From NCBI RefSeq assembly GCF_050632745.1, contig NZ_JBODSD010000001.1, forward strand, positions 1,550,001-1,614,000: a stretch of DNA of 64,000 nucleotides. The letters run 5' to 3'. The notes under the pieces were generated by a model. That model worked only from the letters and a program-made list of their open reading frames with translations. It ran no database searches and was not told the DNA's origin. This document shows, piece by piece, positions 15,704-25,945 of this stretch. The first letter of the stretch is position 1; each line of letters begins with the position of its first letter. A program made the position numbers and the translations under genes. This DNA is from Mumia sp050632745. Its GTDB lineage: Bacteria; Actinomycetota; Actinomycetes; Propionibacteriales; Nocardioidaceae.

Positions 15704-16153
15704 ATGACCAACCAGACGACCAGCGACATCGTGGTCGACGCCGAGCCGGGCGTGATCATGGCGGTCATCGCCGACTTCGCGTCGTACCCGTCGTGGGCGA
15801 CGGGGGTGAAGGAGGCGCGGGTCGTCGACCTCGACGAGTTCCGCGCCCGGGCGACGGAGGTGCAGTTCGTCCTCGACGCGACGCCGATCCGCGACACCTA
15901 CACGCTCGGATACACGTGGGACGGCGACCGCGAGGTCGACTGGCGGATCACCGAGCCGGGCGCGATGGTCAAGGGCATGGACGGCGCGTACGTCCTCGAG
16001 CCGCTCGGCGACGGCAGGACGCGCGTGACCTACCGCCTCGCGGTCGAGGTCTCCATCCCGCTGCTGGGCATGCTGCGCCGCAAGGCGGAGAAGGTCATCA
16101 TCGAGACGGCGCTGAAGGGCCTGAAGAAGCGCGTGGAGTCCGCCGAGGCGTGA
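15704..16153 (+). CDS. SRPBCC family protein (polyketide cyclase/lipid transport fold)
   Basis: This 149-residue protein of the START-like superfamily is the positional equivalent of M. tuberculosis Rv2185c (TB16.3). The family pattern is clear: IVVDAEPGVIMAVIADFASYPSWATGVKEARVV at the N-terminus, VDWRITEPGAMVKGMDGAYVLEPLGDGRTRVTY in the middle, and a long C-terminal helix (RRKAEKVIIETALKGLKKRVE). The fold encloses a hydrophobic ligand cavity; the ligand is unknown. An AGGAGG-type site precedes the ATG. The neighbouring acyl-CoA ligase suggests a lipid ligand. Confidence 0.9.
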   Translation: MTNQTTSDIVVDAEPGVIMAVIADFASYPSWATGVKEARVVDLDEFRARATEVQFVLDATPIRDTYTLGYTWDGDREVDWRITEPGAMVKGMDGAYVLEPLGDGRTRVTYRLAVEVSIPLLGMLRRKAEKVIIETALKGLKKRVESAEA

Positions 16154-16239
16154 CCGGGAGACCCGGGGGTGACGCGCGTCTCGATAGGATCTGACGACTG
16201 CGCTCGCAGCGCACCCACCGTCCCCGCTCGAGGAGAGGC

Positions 16240-16590
16240 ATGACCGCACAGACCGGCGGTGACCACGTCGGCACCCTCGCGCAAGAGGCCCTCAAGCTGG
16301 CGCGCGTGCTCGCGCAGCAGGCATCCGAGGGCGCTCACGGCGCCGACGACGGGACGGCTGACGCGCACCGGCCCGAGGCGTGCGACTACTGTCCCTTGTG
16401 CCAGATGATCGCCGTGGTGCGGCACGCGCGACCCGAGGTCGCCGAGCACCTGGCGTCGGCGCTGACCTCGCTCACGCTCGCCGCGCGTGGTGTGGTGGAC
16501 GCGTGGGCGCAGTCTCGTCCGCAGGGCGAGCCCGGACAGACGGCCGACGCAGGACAGGACATCGACGTGGAGGACGAGTCATGGGAGTGA
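16240..16590 (+). CDS. Conserved actinobacterial protein with CxxCxxC motif, coupled to glucokinase
   Basis: This 116-residue soluble protein contains EACDYCPLCQMIAVVRHARPEVAEHL, a Cys-x-x-Cys-Pro-x-Cys cluster that could hold zinc, set between an N-terminal helix (LAQEALKLARVLAQQA) and a C-terminal helix (ALTSLTLAARGVVDAWAQS) with an acidic tail. It resembles a small family found beside glucokinase in Streptomyces and beside SRPBCC genes in other actinobacteria (recalled, not verified). Its last ten bases overlap the glucokinase start, so the two are cotranslated. GAGGAG precedes the ATG. Function unknown. Confidence 0.8.
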   Translation: MTAQTGGDHVGTLAQEALKLARVLAQQASEGAHGADDGTADAHRPEACDYCPLCQMIAVVRHARPEVAEHLASALTSLTLAARGVVDAWAQSRPQGEPGQTADAGQDIDVEDESWE

Positions 16591-17525
16591 CGGTCGGGGT
16601 CGACATCGGCGGGACCAAGATCGCCGTCGCTGTCGTCGACGAGGACGGCACCATCGTCGTCCAGGACCGGCTCAAGACGCCGGCGACCGATCCGACCCTC
16701 ATCGGTGACGCCGTCGCCCGCTCGGTCAACGCGCTCAAGCGCGACCACGACGTCGAGGCCGTCGGCGTCGGCGCAGCGGGATTCGTCGATGCCGCGCGAC
16801 GCACCGTCCTCTTCGCGCCCAACATCAAGTGGGTCGACGAGCCGCTCGCGGACCGCCTCGAGGACCTCGTCGACCTTCCTGTCGTGATCGAGAACGACGC
16901 CAACGCGGCCGCGTGGGGCGAGTTCCGGTTCGGCGCCGGCGCGGACGTCGACGACATGCTCCTCGTGACCGTCGGCACCGGCATCGGCGGCGGCATCATC
17001 CAGGGTGGGCGGCTCGACCGCGGGGCGTTCGGCGTCGCCGGGGAGATCGGGCACCTGCGCATGGTCCCCGCGGGGATCCGCTGCGGGTGCGGCCAGTACG
17101 GCTGCTGGGAGCAGTACGCCTCCGGCCGCGCGCTCGTGCGCGAGACGCGCGACCGGATCAGCGCGCAGATGGAGCAGGCGCAGCCGCTGGCGGCGCTCGT
17201 CGACGGTGACGTCTCGCGGATCACCGGTCAGATGGTGACCGAGCAGGCGCAGAAGGGCGACCCGCTGGCGATCGAGCTGATCGCGGACGTGGGGCGGTGG
17301 CTCGGCGAGGGCATCGCGTCGCTGGCCGCGGTCATCGACCCGAGCGTGGTCGCCGTCGGCGGCGGCGTCGCCAAGGCGGGCGCGCTGCTGCTCGAGCCCG
17401 CGCACGCGGCGTTCGTCCGCTCGTTGTCGGCGCCGGTCTACCGGCCACAGGCGGCGATCCGGCCGGCGAGCCTGGGCAACGACGCCGGGATGATCGGGGC
17501 CGCAGACCTCGCCCGGGCACGGTGA
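16581..17525 (+). CDS. glkA: ROK family glucokinase
   Basis: This kinase phosphorylates glucose with ATP in the cytoplasm and in Streptomyces also mediates carbon catabolite repression. The 314-residue product has the ATP phosphate loop VGVDIGGTKIAVAVVD at residues 4-19, the sugar-binding ENDANAAAWGEFRFG with catalytic Asp, EIGH, and the ROK zinc site CGCGQYGCWEQYASG. The ATG at 16581 lies inside the end of the previous gene (10-bp overlap), giving the family's usual length. A close paralogue follows 12 bp downstream. Confidence 0.94.
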   Translation: MGVTVGVDIGGTKIAVAVVDEDGTIVVQDRLKTPATDPTLIGDAVARSVNALKRDHDVEAVGVGAAGFVDAARRTVLFAPNIKWVDEPLADRLEDLVDLPVVIENDANAAAWGEFRFGAGADVDDMLLVTVGTGIGGGIIQGGRLDRGAFGVAGEIGHLRMVPAGIRCGCGQYGCWEQYASGRALVRETRDRISAQMEQAQPLAALVDGDVSRITGQMVTEQAQKGDPLAIELIADVGRWLGEGIASLAAVIDPSVVAVGGGVAKAGALLLEPAHAAFVRSLSAPVYRPQAAIRPASLGNDAGMIGAADLARAR

Positions 17526-17537
17526 CGGGGAGCCTGG

Positions 17538-18566
17538 ATGGCTGAGCGTCTCTCGATCGGCATCGACATCGGCGGCACCCGCGTCAAGGCCGGGGTAGTC
17601 GACCTCGACGGCCACGTGCTCGAACGGCTGAGCCGCGACACACCGACGACGAGCCCGACGGCCGTCCTCGACGCGATCGCGGACATCGTCGCGACGCTGC
17701 GCCGCCACCACCACGTCACGTCGGTCGGCATCGGCGCCGCCGGCTTCGTCGACGCGACGCAGTCGACGGTCCTCTTCTCTCCGCACCTCGCGTGGCGGCA
17801 CGAGCCGCTGCGCGACGCGGTACGCCGGCGTACCGGCCTGTCCGTCCTCGTCGACAACGACGCCAACGCCGCGGCGTGGGCGGAGTGGCGCTTCGGCGCG
17901 GCGCAGAACGAGGAGGACATGATCTGCCTGACGCTCGGCACGGGCATCGGCGGGTCGCTCGTCATCGACGGACGTCCGCACCGCGGCCGGTTCGGCATCG
18001 CCGGCGAGTTCGGGCACATGATCGTGGTGCCCGACGGGCGTGCGTGCGAGTGCGGCAACCGCGGCTGCCTGGAGCAGTACGCGAGCGGCAACGCGCTCAT
18101 CCGCGACGCCCGCGGGGCGGTGGACCGTGGCGAGGACTACGGCAAGCGCCTCCTCGAGCGCGTCGACGGCGACGTCGAGCGGGTCAACGGCATCGTCGTG
18201 TCGGAGCTGGCGCGCGAGGGCGACGAGGACGCGATCCGCTCGCTGCACGACGTCGGCTCGTGGCTCGGGGTGGGCATCGCGAACCTCGCGGCGGCCTTCG
18301 ACCCCGGTCTCTTCGTCGTCGGGGGAGGTGTCTCGGACGCCGACCAGCTGCTGCTGGAGCCGGCGCGCGACGCCTTCCGGCACACGTTGACGGGTCGTGG
18401 CTTCCGTCCCGAGGCGCTGATCGTGCGCGCCCACCTCGGCAACGACGCGGGCATGATCGGCGCGGCCGACATGGCGCGTACCGTCCGTCGGCGGGCGCGC
18501 CGGGGTCGCCGGCGCCGCCCTCGTGCGGAGGGCTCGCTGGTGCGCCTCAGCGGTCGACGAGCGTGA
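17538..18566 (+). CDS. Second ROK family sugar kinase, tandem paralogue
   Basis: The 342-residue protein parallels the preceding glucokinase throughout: IGIDIGGTRVKAGVVDLDG, GIGAAGFVDATQSTVLFSPHL, DNDANAAAWAEWRFG, EFGH and CECGNRGCLEQYASGNAL. It is therefore a tandem duplicate that has diverged. It differs by an Arg-rich C-terminal tail of about 25 residues created where it runs 20 bp into the convergent gntR. Substrate is unknown; glucose or another hexose is likely. Because it abuts the inositol island it could have been recruited to that pathway, but nothing in the sequence shows this. RBS GGGGAG, ATG start. Confidence 0.88.
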   Translation: MAERLSIGIDIGGTRVKAGVVDLDGHVLERLSRDTPTTSPTAVLDAIADIVATLRRHHHVTSVGIGAAGFVDATQSTVLFSPHLAWRHEPLRDAVRRRTGLSVLVDNDANAAAWAEWRFGAAQNEEDMICLTLGTGIGGSLVIDGRPHRGRFGIAGEFGHMIVVPDGRACECGNRGCLEQYASGNALIRDARGAVDRGEDYGKRLLERVDGDVERVNGIVVSELAREGDEDAIRSLHDVGSWLGVGIANLAAAFDPGLFVVGGGVSDADQLLLEPARDAFRHTLTGRGFRPEALIVRAHLGNDAGMIGAADMARTVRRRARRGRRRRPRAEGSLVRLSGRRA

Positions 18567-19287
18567 GCTCGAAGGCGTAGAGGTCCGGCCGGTACGCGTG
18601 CTCGCCGTACTCGACGGCGCGTCCGGCGTCGTCGTACGCGGTCCGCTGCATGGTCAGGAGGGGAGCGCCCTTGCGTTCGGCGAGGAGCCGCGCCTCGCGT
18701 GCGTCGGCCCGCCGGGCGCCGATCCGCTGCTTGGCGACGCGCATCCAGATCCCCGCGTTCCGCATCGCGGCATAGAGGCCGACGTCGGTGAGGTCGATCG
18801 CGCCGAGGTCGAGCAGCGGCGCCGGGAGCAGGTTGTGCATGAGGGCGAGCGGCTCGTCGCCGATGTAGCGCACCCGCTCGAGCGACCACACGGGCGCGCC
18901 CGGCTCGAGCTGCAGCTCGCGCGCGACCTCCTCGCCGGCCTCGACCCGGCGGAGGCCGAGCACCTCCGTACGCGGGTCCTGGCCTGCGGCGGCCAGGTCG
19001 TCGTACAGGCTGGTCAGCTCGACCGAGCGCCGGACCTTGCCGTGCACCACCTGCGTGCCGACCCCTCGTTTGCGCACCACCATGCCCTTGTCGACCAGCA
19101 CCTGGATCGCCTGGCGGACGGTCGGGCGGGAGAGACCGAGGCGGTCGGCGAGGGCGAGCTCGTTGTCGATCTTGTCCCCCGGCGCGAGCGCGCCGCTGAG
19201 GATCGCACCCTCCAGCTGCTCGGCGATCTGGAAGTACAGCGGGACCGGGCTCGACCGGTCCAGCGAGATCTGTGGCCCTCCACCCAT
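18547..19287 (-). CDS. GntR family (HutC subfamily) regulator of the inositol island
   Basis: The 246-residue regulator has an N-terminal winged helix-turn-helix (about residues 10-75: VPLYFQIAEQLEGAILSG, GDKIDNELALADRLGLSRPTVRQAIQVL). A UTRA effector-binding domain (about 90-240) includes VWSLERVRYIGDEPLALMHNLLP and the terminal PDLYAFELTLVDR. It is divergent from iolE, with 124 bp between the start codons. It is most likely the local repressor, relieved by an inositol breakdown product; the ligand is inferred. The ATG sits six bases after TATAGT, implying a leaderless mRNA. Its 3' end overlaps the ROK gene by 20 bp. Confidence 0.9.
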   Translation of the reverse strand: MGGGPQISLDRSSPVPLYFQIAEQLEGAILSGALAPGDKIDNELALADRLGLSRPTVRQAIQVLVDKGMVVRKRGVGTQVVHGKVRRSVELTSLYDDLAAAGQDPRTEVLGLRRVEAGEEVARELQLEPGAPVWSLERVRYIGDEPLALMHNLLPAPLLDLGAIDLTDVGLYAAMRNAGIWMRVAKQRIGARRADAREARLLAERKGAPLLTMQRTAYDDAGRAVEYGEHAYRPDLYAFELTLVDR

Positions 19288-19293
19288 GGGTGA

Positions 19294-19299
19294 ACTATA
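19294..19299 (-). promoter_or_regulatory. Leaderless promoter -10 of gntR
   Basis: Minus-strand TATAGT is followed by six bases and the ATG at 19287. It lies 8 bp from the inverted repeat at 19307-19332, so the regulator could block its own promoter. Confidence 0.6.
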
Positions 19300-19306
19300 G
19301 GGGCAT

Positions 19307-19332
19307 AGGACATCTAAACGTCTATATGTCCT
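19307..19332. promoter_or_regulatory. Candidate GntR operator in the divergent iol control region
   Basis: AGGACAT (19307-19313) and ATGTCCT (19326-19332) form a perfect 7-bp inverted repeat with a 12-bp AT-rich spacer, unusual in this GC-rich genome. It sits between the gntR -10 and the iol -35 (19342). Confidence 0.55.
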
Positions 19333-19341
19333 GACAAAGTG

Positions 19342-19371
19342 TTGACATGCCTCTGTGAGCGCGGCCACACT
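19342..19371 (+). promoter_or_regulatory. Promoter of the inositol operon
   Basis: TTGACA (19342-19347) is a perfect -35, followed after 18 bp by CACACT (19366-19371) as a weak -10. The predicted transcript start is about 35 bp before the iolE ATG. The weak -10 with consensus -35 suits an induced promoter. Confidence 0.55.
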
Positions 19372-19411
19372 GACGAGGTCAGGAGTGAGCAGCGACGAAG
19401 GCAGGGTGGAC

Positions 19412-20281
19412 ATGGTGCGTGGCCGGATCGCCGGAGCTCCCATCTCGTGGGGCGTGTGCGAGGTCGAGGGCTGGGGACTCCAGATGGCGAGGGAGCGGGT
19501 GCTCGACGAGATGCGACAGCTGGGCCTCGCGGCCACGGAGTTCGGGCCCGAGGGGTGGCTGCCCGACGAGCCCACGGCCAAGGCGGCGGTGCTGCGCGAG
19601 CACGGGCTCCAGGCGGTCGGAGGGTTCCTGCCGGTCGTCCTCCACGACGAGGTGACCGACCCCGCGCCGGTGTTCGACGCGTTCGCCGACGCGTGCGTCG
19701 CCGCGGGCGCCGGGGTCGTCGTCCTCGCCGCCGCGACCGGCGTCAACGGGTACGACGCGCGTCCCGAGCTGAGCGAGGAGCAGTGGACGACGCTCTGCGC
19801 GAACCTCGACGCCCTCCACGACCGTGCCCAGGCGCGGGGCCTGCTCGCCGTCCTCCACCCCCATGTCGGGACCATGGTCGAGAACGGCGACGAGGTCGAG
19901 ACCGTGCTCGAGCGCTCGCGCGTCGCGCTGTGCGTCGACACGGGCCACCTGATGGCGGCCGGTGTCGATCCGGTGCTGCTGACGAAGGCGCACACCGACC
20001 GGGTCGCCCACGTCCACCTGAAGGACGTCGACGCGCGGCTCGCGACCGACGTCCATGAGGGCCGGGTCACGTTCAGCGACGCCGTTCGCGCGGGCCTGTT
20101 CCGTCCGCTCGGCCAGGGAGACGTCGACGTCGCCGGGCTCGTCGGGCTCCTGGAGGGGCACGGGTACGACGGGTGGTACGTCCTGGAGCAGGACGTGATG
20201 CTCGACCACGAGCCGGAGGGCGAGGGTCCGCTGAGCGACGTGCGCGCGAGCCTGGCCTACCTCGAGGGGATCACCGCGTGA
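19412..20281 (+). CDS. iolE: Inosose dehydratase-like TIM-barrel protein
   Basis: IolE removes water from 2-keto-myo-inositol to give a diketone, the second step of inositol breakdown. The 289-residue product belongs to the sugar phosphate isomerase/epimerase TIM barrels. Features that match IolE are the start AGAPISWGVCEV, LAVLHPHVGT, LCVDTGHLMAAG, HVHLKDVD (metal ligands), the FSDAVRAGLFRPLGQGDVDV segment and GWYVLEQD near the end. The ATG at 19412 is preferred; a GTG at 19406 is possible. It is the first gene of the island operon and its TGA overlaps the GTG of iolC. Confidence 0.85.
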   Translation: MVRGRIAGAPISWGVCEVEGWGLQMARERVLDEMRQLGLAATEFGPEGWLPDEPTAKAAVLREHGLQAVGGFLPVVLHDEVTDPAPVFDAFADACVAAGAGVVVLAAATGVNGYDARPELSEEQWTTLCANLDALHDRAQARGLLAVLHPHVGTMVENGDEVETVLERSRVALCVDTGHLMAAGVDPVLLTKAHTDRVAHVHLKDVDARLATDVHEGRVTFSDAVRAGLFRPLGQGDVDVAGLVGLLEGHGYDGWYVLEQDVMLDHEPEGEGPLSDVRASLAYLEGITA

Positions 20282-21237
20282 CGCCGAGCTCGACGACACC
20301 CTTCGAGGTGCTGACGATGGGCCGGGTCGGTGTCGACATCTACCCGGAGCAGGTCGGGGTGCCTCTCGACGACGTGACCTCGTTCGGCAAGTTCCTGGGC
20401 GGGAGTGCGACCAACGTCGCCGTGGCGGCGTCGCGGCTGGGGCACCGCTCGGCGGTGATCACCCGCACCGGCGAGGACCCGTTCGGCCGCTTCGTCCACC
20501 GTGCGCTCGGCGGGTTCGGCGTCGACGACCGGTTCGTGACCGCGGTCGCCGGCCTCCCGACGCCGGTCACCTTCTGCGAGATCTTCCCGCCGGACGACTT
20601 CCCGCTGTACTTCTACCGCCTCCCGACGGCTCCCGACCTGCAGATCCGCGCCGACGAGCTCGACCTCGACGCCGTGCGTGCGGCGGAGGTTTTCTGGGTC
20701 ACCGTGACGGGACTGTCGGAGGAGCCGAGCCGCGAGGCGACGCTGGCCGCGCTCGAGGCGCGCGGCGGGCGTGGCGTCACGGTGCTCGACCTGGACTACC
20801 GCCCGATGTTCTGGGAGTCGGCCGAGGCCGCTTCCGCGCAGGTCGCCCGCGCGCTGCCGTACGTGACCGTCGCCGTCGGCAACCGTGAGGAGTGCCAGGT
20901 CGCGGTCGGGGAGTCTGACCCCGAGGCGGCGGCGAAGGCGCTGCGCGACGCCGGGGTCGACCTGGCGGTCGTCAAGCAGGGCCCGGCCGGCGTGCTGGGG
21001 TCCGACGGCCGCACGCACGTGACGGTGCCGCCGGTGCCGGTCGAGGTGGTCAACGGTCTCGGCGCCGGAGACGCGTTCGGAGGTGCGCTGTGCCACGGGC
21101 TGCTCGAGGGCTGGGACCTGCGGCGGACGCTCACCTTCGCCAACGCCGCCGGGGCGTACGTCGCCGGCCAGCTCGCCTGCGCCGACGCGATGCCCGACGT
21201 CGATCAGGTCACCGCGATGCTCGGCGGTGCGGCATGA
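20278..21237 (+). CDS. iolC: 5-dehydro-2-deoxygluconokinase (PfkB family)
   Basis: IolC phosphorylates 5-dehydro-2-deoxygluconate, step five of the inositol pathway. The 319-residue ribokinase-type fold shows the substrate motif GGSATNVAVAASRLG near residue 40. The lid region FCEIFPPDDFPLYFYRLPTAPDLQI is typical of IolC rather than of ribokinase. The catalytic GLGAGDAFGGALCHGL lies near residue 260. It starts with GTG within a GTGA overlap and ends in an ATGA overlap with the aldolase gene. Confidence 0.92.
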   Translation: MTPSSTTPFEVLTMGRVGVDIYPEQVGVPLDDVTSFGKFLGGSATNVAVAASRLGHRSAVITRTGEDPFGRFVHRALGGFGVDDRFVTAVAGLPTPVTFCEIFPPDDFPLYFYRLPTAPDLQIRADELDLDAVRAAEVFWVTVTGLSEEPSREATLAALEARGGRGVTVLDLDYRPMFWESAEAASAQVARALPYVTVAVGNREECQVAVGESDPEAAAKALRDAGVDLAVVKQGPAGVLGSDGRTHVTVPPVPVEVVNGLGAGDAFGGALCHGLLEGWDLRRTLTFANAAGAYVAGQLACADAMPDVDQVTAMLGGAA

Positions 21238-22130
21238 GCACGCGCGTGACGGGGTCGACGGTCGCGGAGCTCCTCGACGCACGTGTCCGGGACCCGGAGC
21301 GCATCGCGCGTCTGGCCGGCGACCGTCGCAGGCCCGACGGACTCACCGGCCAGACCGGGCGGCTCCTCCTCGTCGCGGCGGACCACCCGGCGCGAGGCGC
21401 GCTGCGGGCGGGGGACGCGCCGCTGGCGATGGGCGATCGGGCGCGGCTCCTCGACCGGATCGTGCGGGCGCTGGAGCGGCCCGGCGTCGACGGCTTCCTC
21501 GGCACGGCGGACCTCGTCGACGACCTCCTGCTCATGGGCGCGCTGGAGGGCAAGGTGGTCTTCGGCTCGATGAACCGTGGCGGCCTCGCCGGCACCGCCT
21601 TCGAGATCGACGACCGCTTCACCGGGTACGACGCGGCGGCGATCGACCGGGCGGGCCTGCAGGGCGGCAAGATGCTGATGCGCATCGACCCTGAGGACCC
21701 CGCTACGGTGCGGACGATGCAGGCCTGCGCACGAGCGGTCGACGAGCTCGCCGCCCACGGCCTCGCCGCGATGGTCGAGCCGTTCATCTCCCACCGCGAC
21801 GAGCGCGGCCGCGTGCGCAACGACCTCTCGACCGAGGCCGTGGTCCGCTCGGCGACCGTGGCCGCAGGGCTGGGAGGGACGTCGGCTCGCACCTGGCTCA
21901 AGCTCCCGGTGGTCGACGACATGGAGGCGGTCCTCGCCGCCACCACGCTGCCGGTGGTCCTGCTCGGCGGCGAGGTGTCGTCCGACCAGGGCGCGCAGTT
22001 CGCCGCCTGGTCGAAGGCGCTGACCAGCCCGAACGTGCGGGGGATGGTCGTCGGCCGTTCCCTGCTCTACCCACCCGACGGCGACGTCGAGGCGGCCGTG
22101 GACGCGACGGTGGAGATGATCGCCCGATGA
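21234..22130 (+). CDS. Class I aldolase-like (beta/alpha)8 protein of inositol clusters
   Basis: The 298-residue protein looks like a deoxyribose-phosphate/LacD-type aldolase of the Cgl0159 family that accompanies iol genes in actinobacteria. Visible pieces are LLLVAADHPARGALRAG, a candidate barrel lysine in LQGGKMLMRIDPEDP, the YDAAAIDRAGL segment, WLKLPVVDDM and VVLLGGEVSSDQG near the phosphate site. By context it should split 5-dehydro-2-deoxygluconate 6-phosphate into malonate semialdehyde and DHAP, the IolJ role. Specificity is inferred from position, so no symbol is given. Confidence 0.82.
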   Translation: MSTRVTGSTVAELLDARVRDPERIARLAGDRRRPDGLTGQTGRLLLVAADHPARGALRAGDAPLAMGDRARLLDRIVRALERPGVDGFLGTADLVDDLLLMGALEGKVVFGSMNRGGLAGTAFEIDDRFTGYDAAAIDRAGLQGGKMLMRIDPEDPATVRTMQACARAVDELAAHGLAAMVEPFISHRDERGRVRNDLSTEAVVRSATVAAGLGGTSARTWLKLPVVDDMEAVLAATTLPVVLLGGEVSSDQGAQFAAWSKALTSPNVRGMVVGRSLLYPPDGDVEAAVDATVEMIAR

Positions 22131-22983
22131 GCCGCCACGTGCTCCGCAGTGCCCCGGAGGGGACCATCGCGCTCGACGTGACGCCCGAGAGCGCCGGGTG
22201 GGGCTTCAGCGGCCTGCGGGTCGTCCGGCTCGCGGCGGGGGAGTCGTACGCCGCCGCGACCGGGGACGCCGAGGTGCTGGTGCTCGCCCTCTCCGGCTCG
22301 TGTCGCGTGCGCTGCGGCGACGACGAGCTCGTGGTGGCCGGCCGACCGGACGTGTTCGCAGGCCCGAGCGACTTCGTGTACGTGCCGCGCGGGTCGGACC
22401 TCACGCTCGTCAGCGACGACGGCGGCCGGTTCGCGCTCGCGTCCGCGCGCTGCGACCGTACGCTCCCGTTCCGCCACGTGCCGGCCTCCGACGTGCCGGT
22501 CGAGCTGCGGGGAGCCGGCAGCGCGAGCCGCCAGGTCCACAACCTCTGCCTCCCCGGCACGTTCGAGGCCGACCGCCTGATCGTCTGCGAGGTGCTCACG
22601 CCGGCCGGCAACTGGTCGTCGTACCCGCCCCACAAGCACGACGAGCAGCGCGACGGCGAGAGCGAGCTGGAGGAGATCTACTACTTCGAGGTGGCCGACG
22701 GTCCGAACGGGCCGGGCATCGGCTACCAGCGGGTGTACGGCCACGACGGTGCCGCGATCGACGAGCTCGCCGAGGTGCGCTCCGGCGACGTCGTCCTCAT
22801 CCCGCACGGGTGGCACGGTCCGTCGATGGCCGCCCCCGGCTACGACCTCTACTACCTCAACGTGATGGCGGGGCCGGGCGACGAGCGGGCGTGGCTGATC
22901 AGCGACGACCCGCAGCACGCCTGGGTGCGCGACACCTGGGCGACGCAAGCCGTCGATCCCCGGCTCCCGATGGGAGGACCCCG

Positions 22984-22987
<4 letters not shown>
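22127..22987 (+). CDS. iolB: 5-deoxy-glucuronate isomerase
   Basis: IolB converts 5-deoxy-glucuronate to 5-dehydro-2-deoxygluconate, step four of inositol catabolism. The 286-residue product is a bicupin of the KduI/IolB family. The second cupin carries the metal site in SSYPPHKHDEQRDGESELEEIYYFE and the returning histidine in LIPHGWHGPSMAAPGYDLYYLNVMAGP. Both ends overlap neighbours through ATGA, and the length matches the family. Confidence 0.94.
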
Positions 22988-24911
<1,924 letters not shown>

Positions 24912-24915
<4 letters not shown>

Positions 24916-25874
24916 ACAAGATCAGACTCTTCGGGGTCGTCGCAGCCTCGGCCCTGCTGCTGACCGCGTGCAGCGGGACCGGCCAGGACGACGACGGCGC
25001 GTCCTCCAACAAGGAGGACTTCACGTACGCCGTCATCACGCACTCCAGCGCCGGTGACGCGTTCTGGGACCGGGTCAAGTCCGGCGCCGAGCAGGCCGGC
25101 GACGACTACGGGGTCTCCATCCAGTACGAGAGCGACCCGGACCCTGCCGGCCAGTCGCAGAAGATCGACGGCGCGGTCGCGGACAAGGTCGACGGCATCG
25201 TGGTCTCGATGGCCAACCCTGACGGGCTCGAGACGAGCATCAAGGCCGCCGTCGCCGCCGGCATCCCCGTGGTGACGATCAACTCCGGCGTCGACCGCTT
25301 CCAGGAGTTCGGGGCGATCACCCACGTCGGGCAGAGCGAGACGATCGCGGGCCAGGCCGTCGGGCAGCGGCTCAAGGACGAGGGCCTCTCCAACGTGATC
25401 TGCGTGATCCAGGAGGCGGGCAACGTCGGCCTCGAGGAGCGCTGCAAGGCCGTCAGCGAGACCCTCGGCGGCAAGGTCGAGAACCTGCAGGTCGACGGCA
25501 CCGACGACGCCGCGGTCCAGGCGAGCATCACGTCCAAGCTGCAGGCCGACTCCTCGATCGACGGCGTGCTGACGCTCGGCGGCCAGTACGCGATCGACGC
25601 GGTGGGGGCGGTCGAGCAGGCCGGGAGCCGCGCGAAGATCGCGACCTTCGACCTCTCCGAGGACGTCATCACCAACATCCAGGACGGCAAGATCCTGTTC
25701 GCCGTCGACCAGCAGCCGTACGTCCAGGGCTACCTCGGCGTGACGACGCTCTACCTGAAGGACATCAACGGCAACGACGTCGGCGGCGGCCAGCCGGTCA
25801 ATTCGGGGCCTGCGTTCGTCACGCAGGACAACGCCGACGACGTGCTCGAGTTCGCGAAGAACGGTACGCGCTGA
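24912..25874 (+). CDS. Sugar ABC transporter substrate-binding lipoprotein (probable inositol)
   Basis: This 320-residue periplasmic-binding-protein type I (ribose/galactose class) has a lipoprotein signal ending LLLTACSGTG. The binding fold shows TYAVITHSSAGDAFWDRVKSGAEQAG, IDGIVVSMANPDGLETSIKAA and IPVVTINSGVDR in the first lobe, and FDLSEDVITNIQDGKILFAVDQQPYVQGYL near the C-terminus. An AAGGAGATCG ribosome site lies within the end of iolD, which it overlaps by 4 bp. Substrate is inferred as myo-inositol from the flanking catabolic genes. A hairpin follows, probably to raise its mRNA over that of the permease. Confidence 0.9.
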
Positions 25875-25881
25875 CGCGCCT

Positions 25882-25914
25882 GGTGGGGTCCCGGCCGGGG
25901 GACCGGGGCCCACC
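25882..25914 (+). other. Intercistronic hairpin between binding protein and permease
   Basis: GGTGGGGTCCCGG (25882-25894) pairs with CCGGGGCCCACC (25903-25914), allowing one bulge and one G-U. It lies just after the binding-protein stop, in the only non-overlapping junction of the operon (71 bp). It is likely a 3' stabiliser or partial terminator. Confidence 0.55.
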
Positions 25915-25945
25915 GCCCCCGCAGGCACCGTGACAGGAGAAGGAC

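Noticed and set aside
12973..16194. A 1073-codon open frame on the plus strand across the gap and through fadD
   Set aside because: It is antisense to a clear acyl-CoA ligase, its translation is Arg/Gly/Asp low complexity, and it is open only because of the GC-rich third positions on the other strand.
16386..18434. 682-codon minus-strand frame opposite the two ROK kinases
   Set aside because: It spans two complete genes on the other strand and the junction between them, with no recognisable domain.
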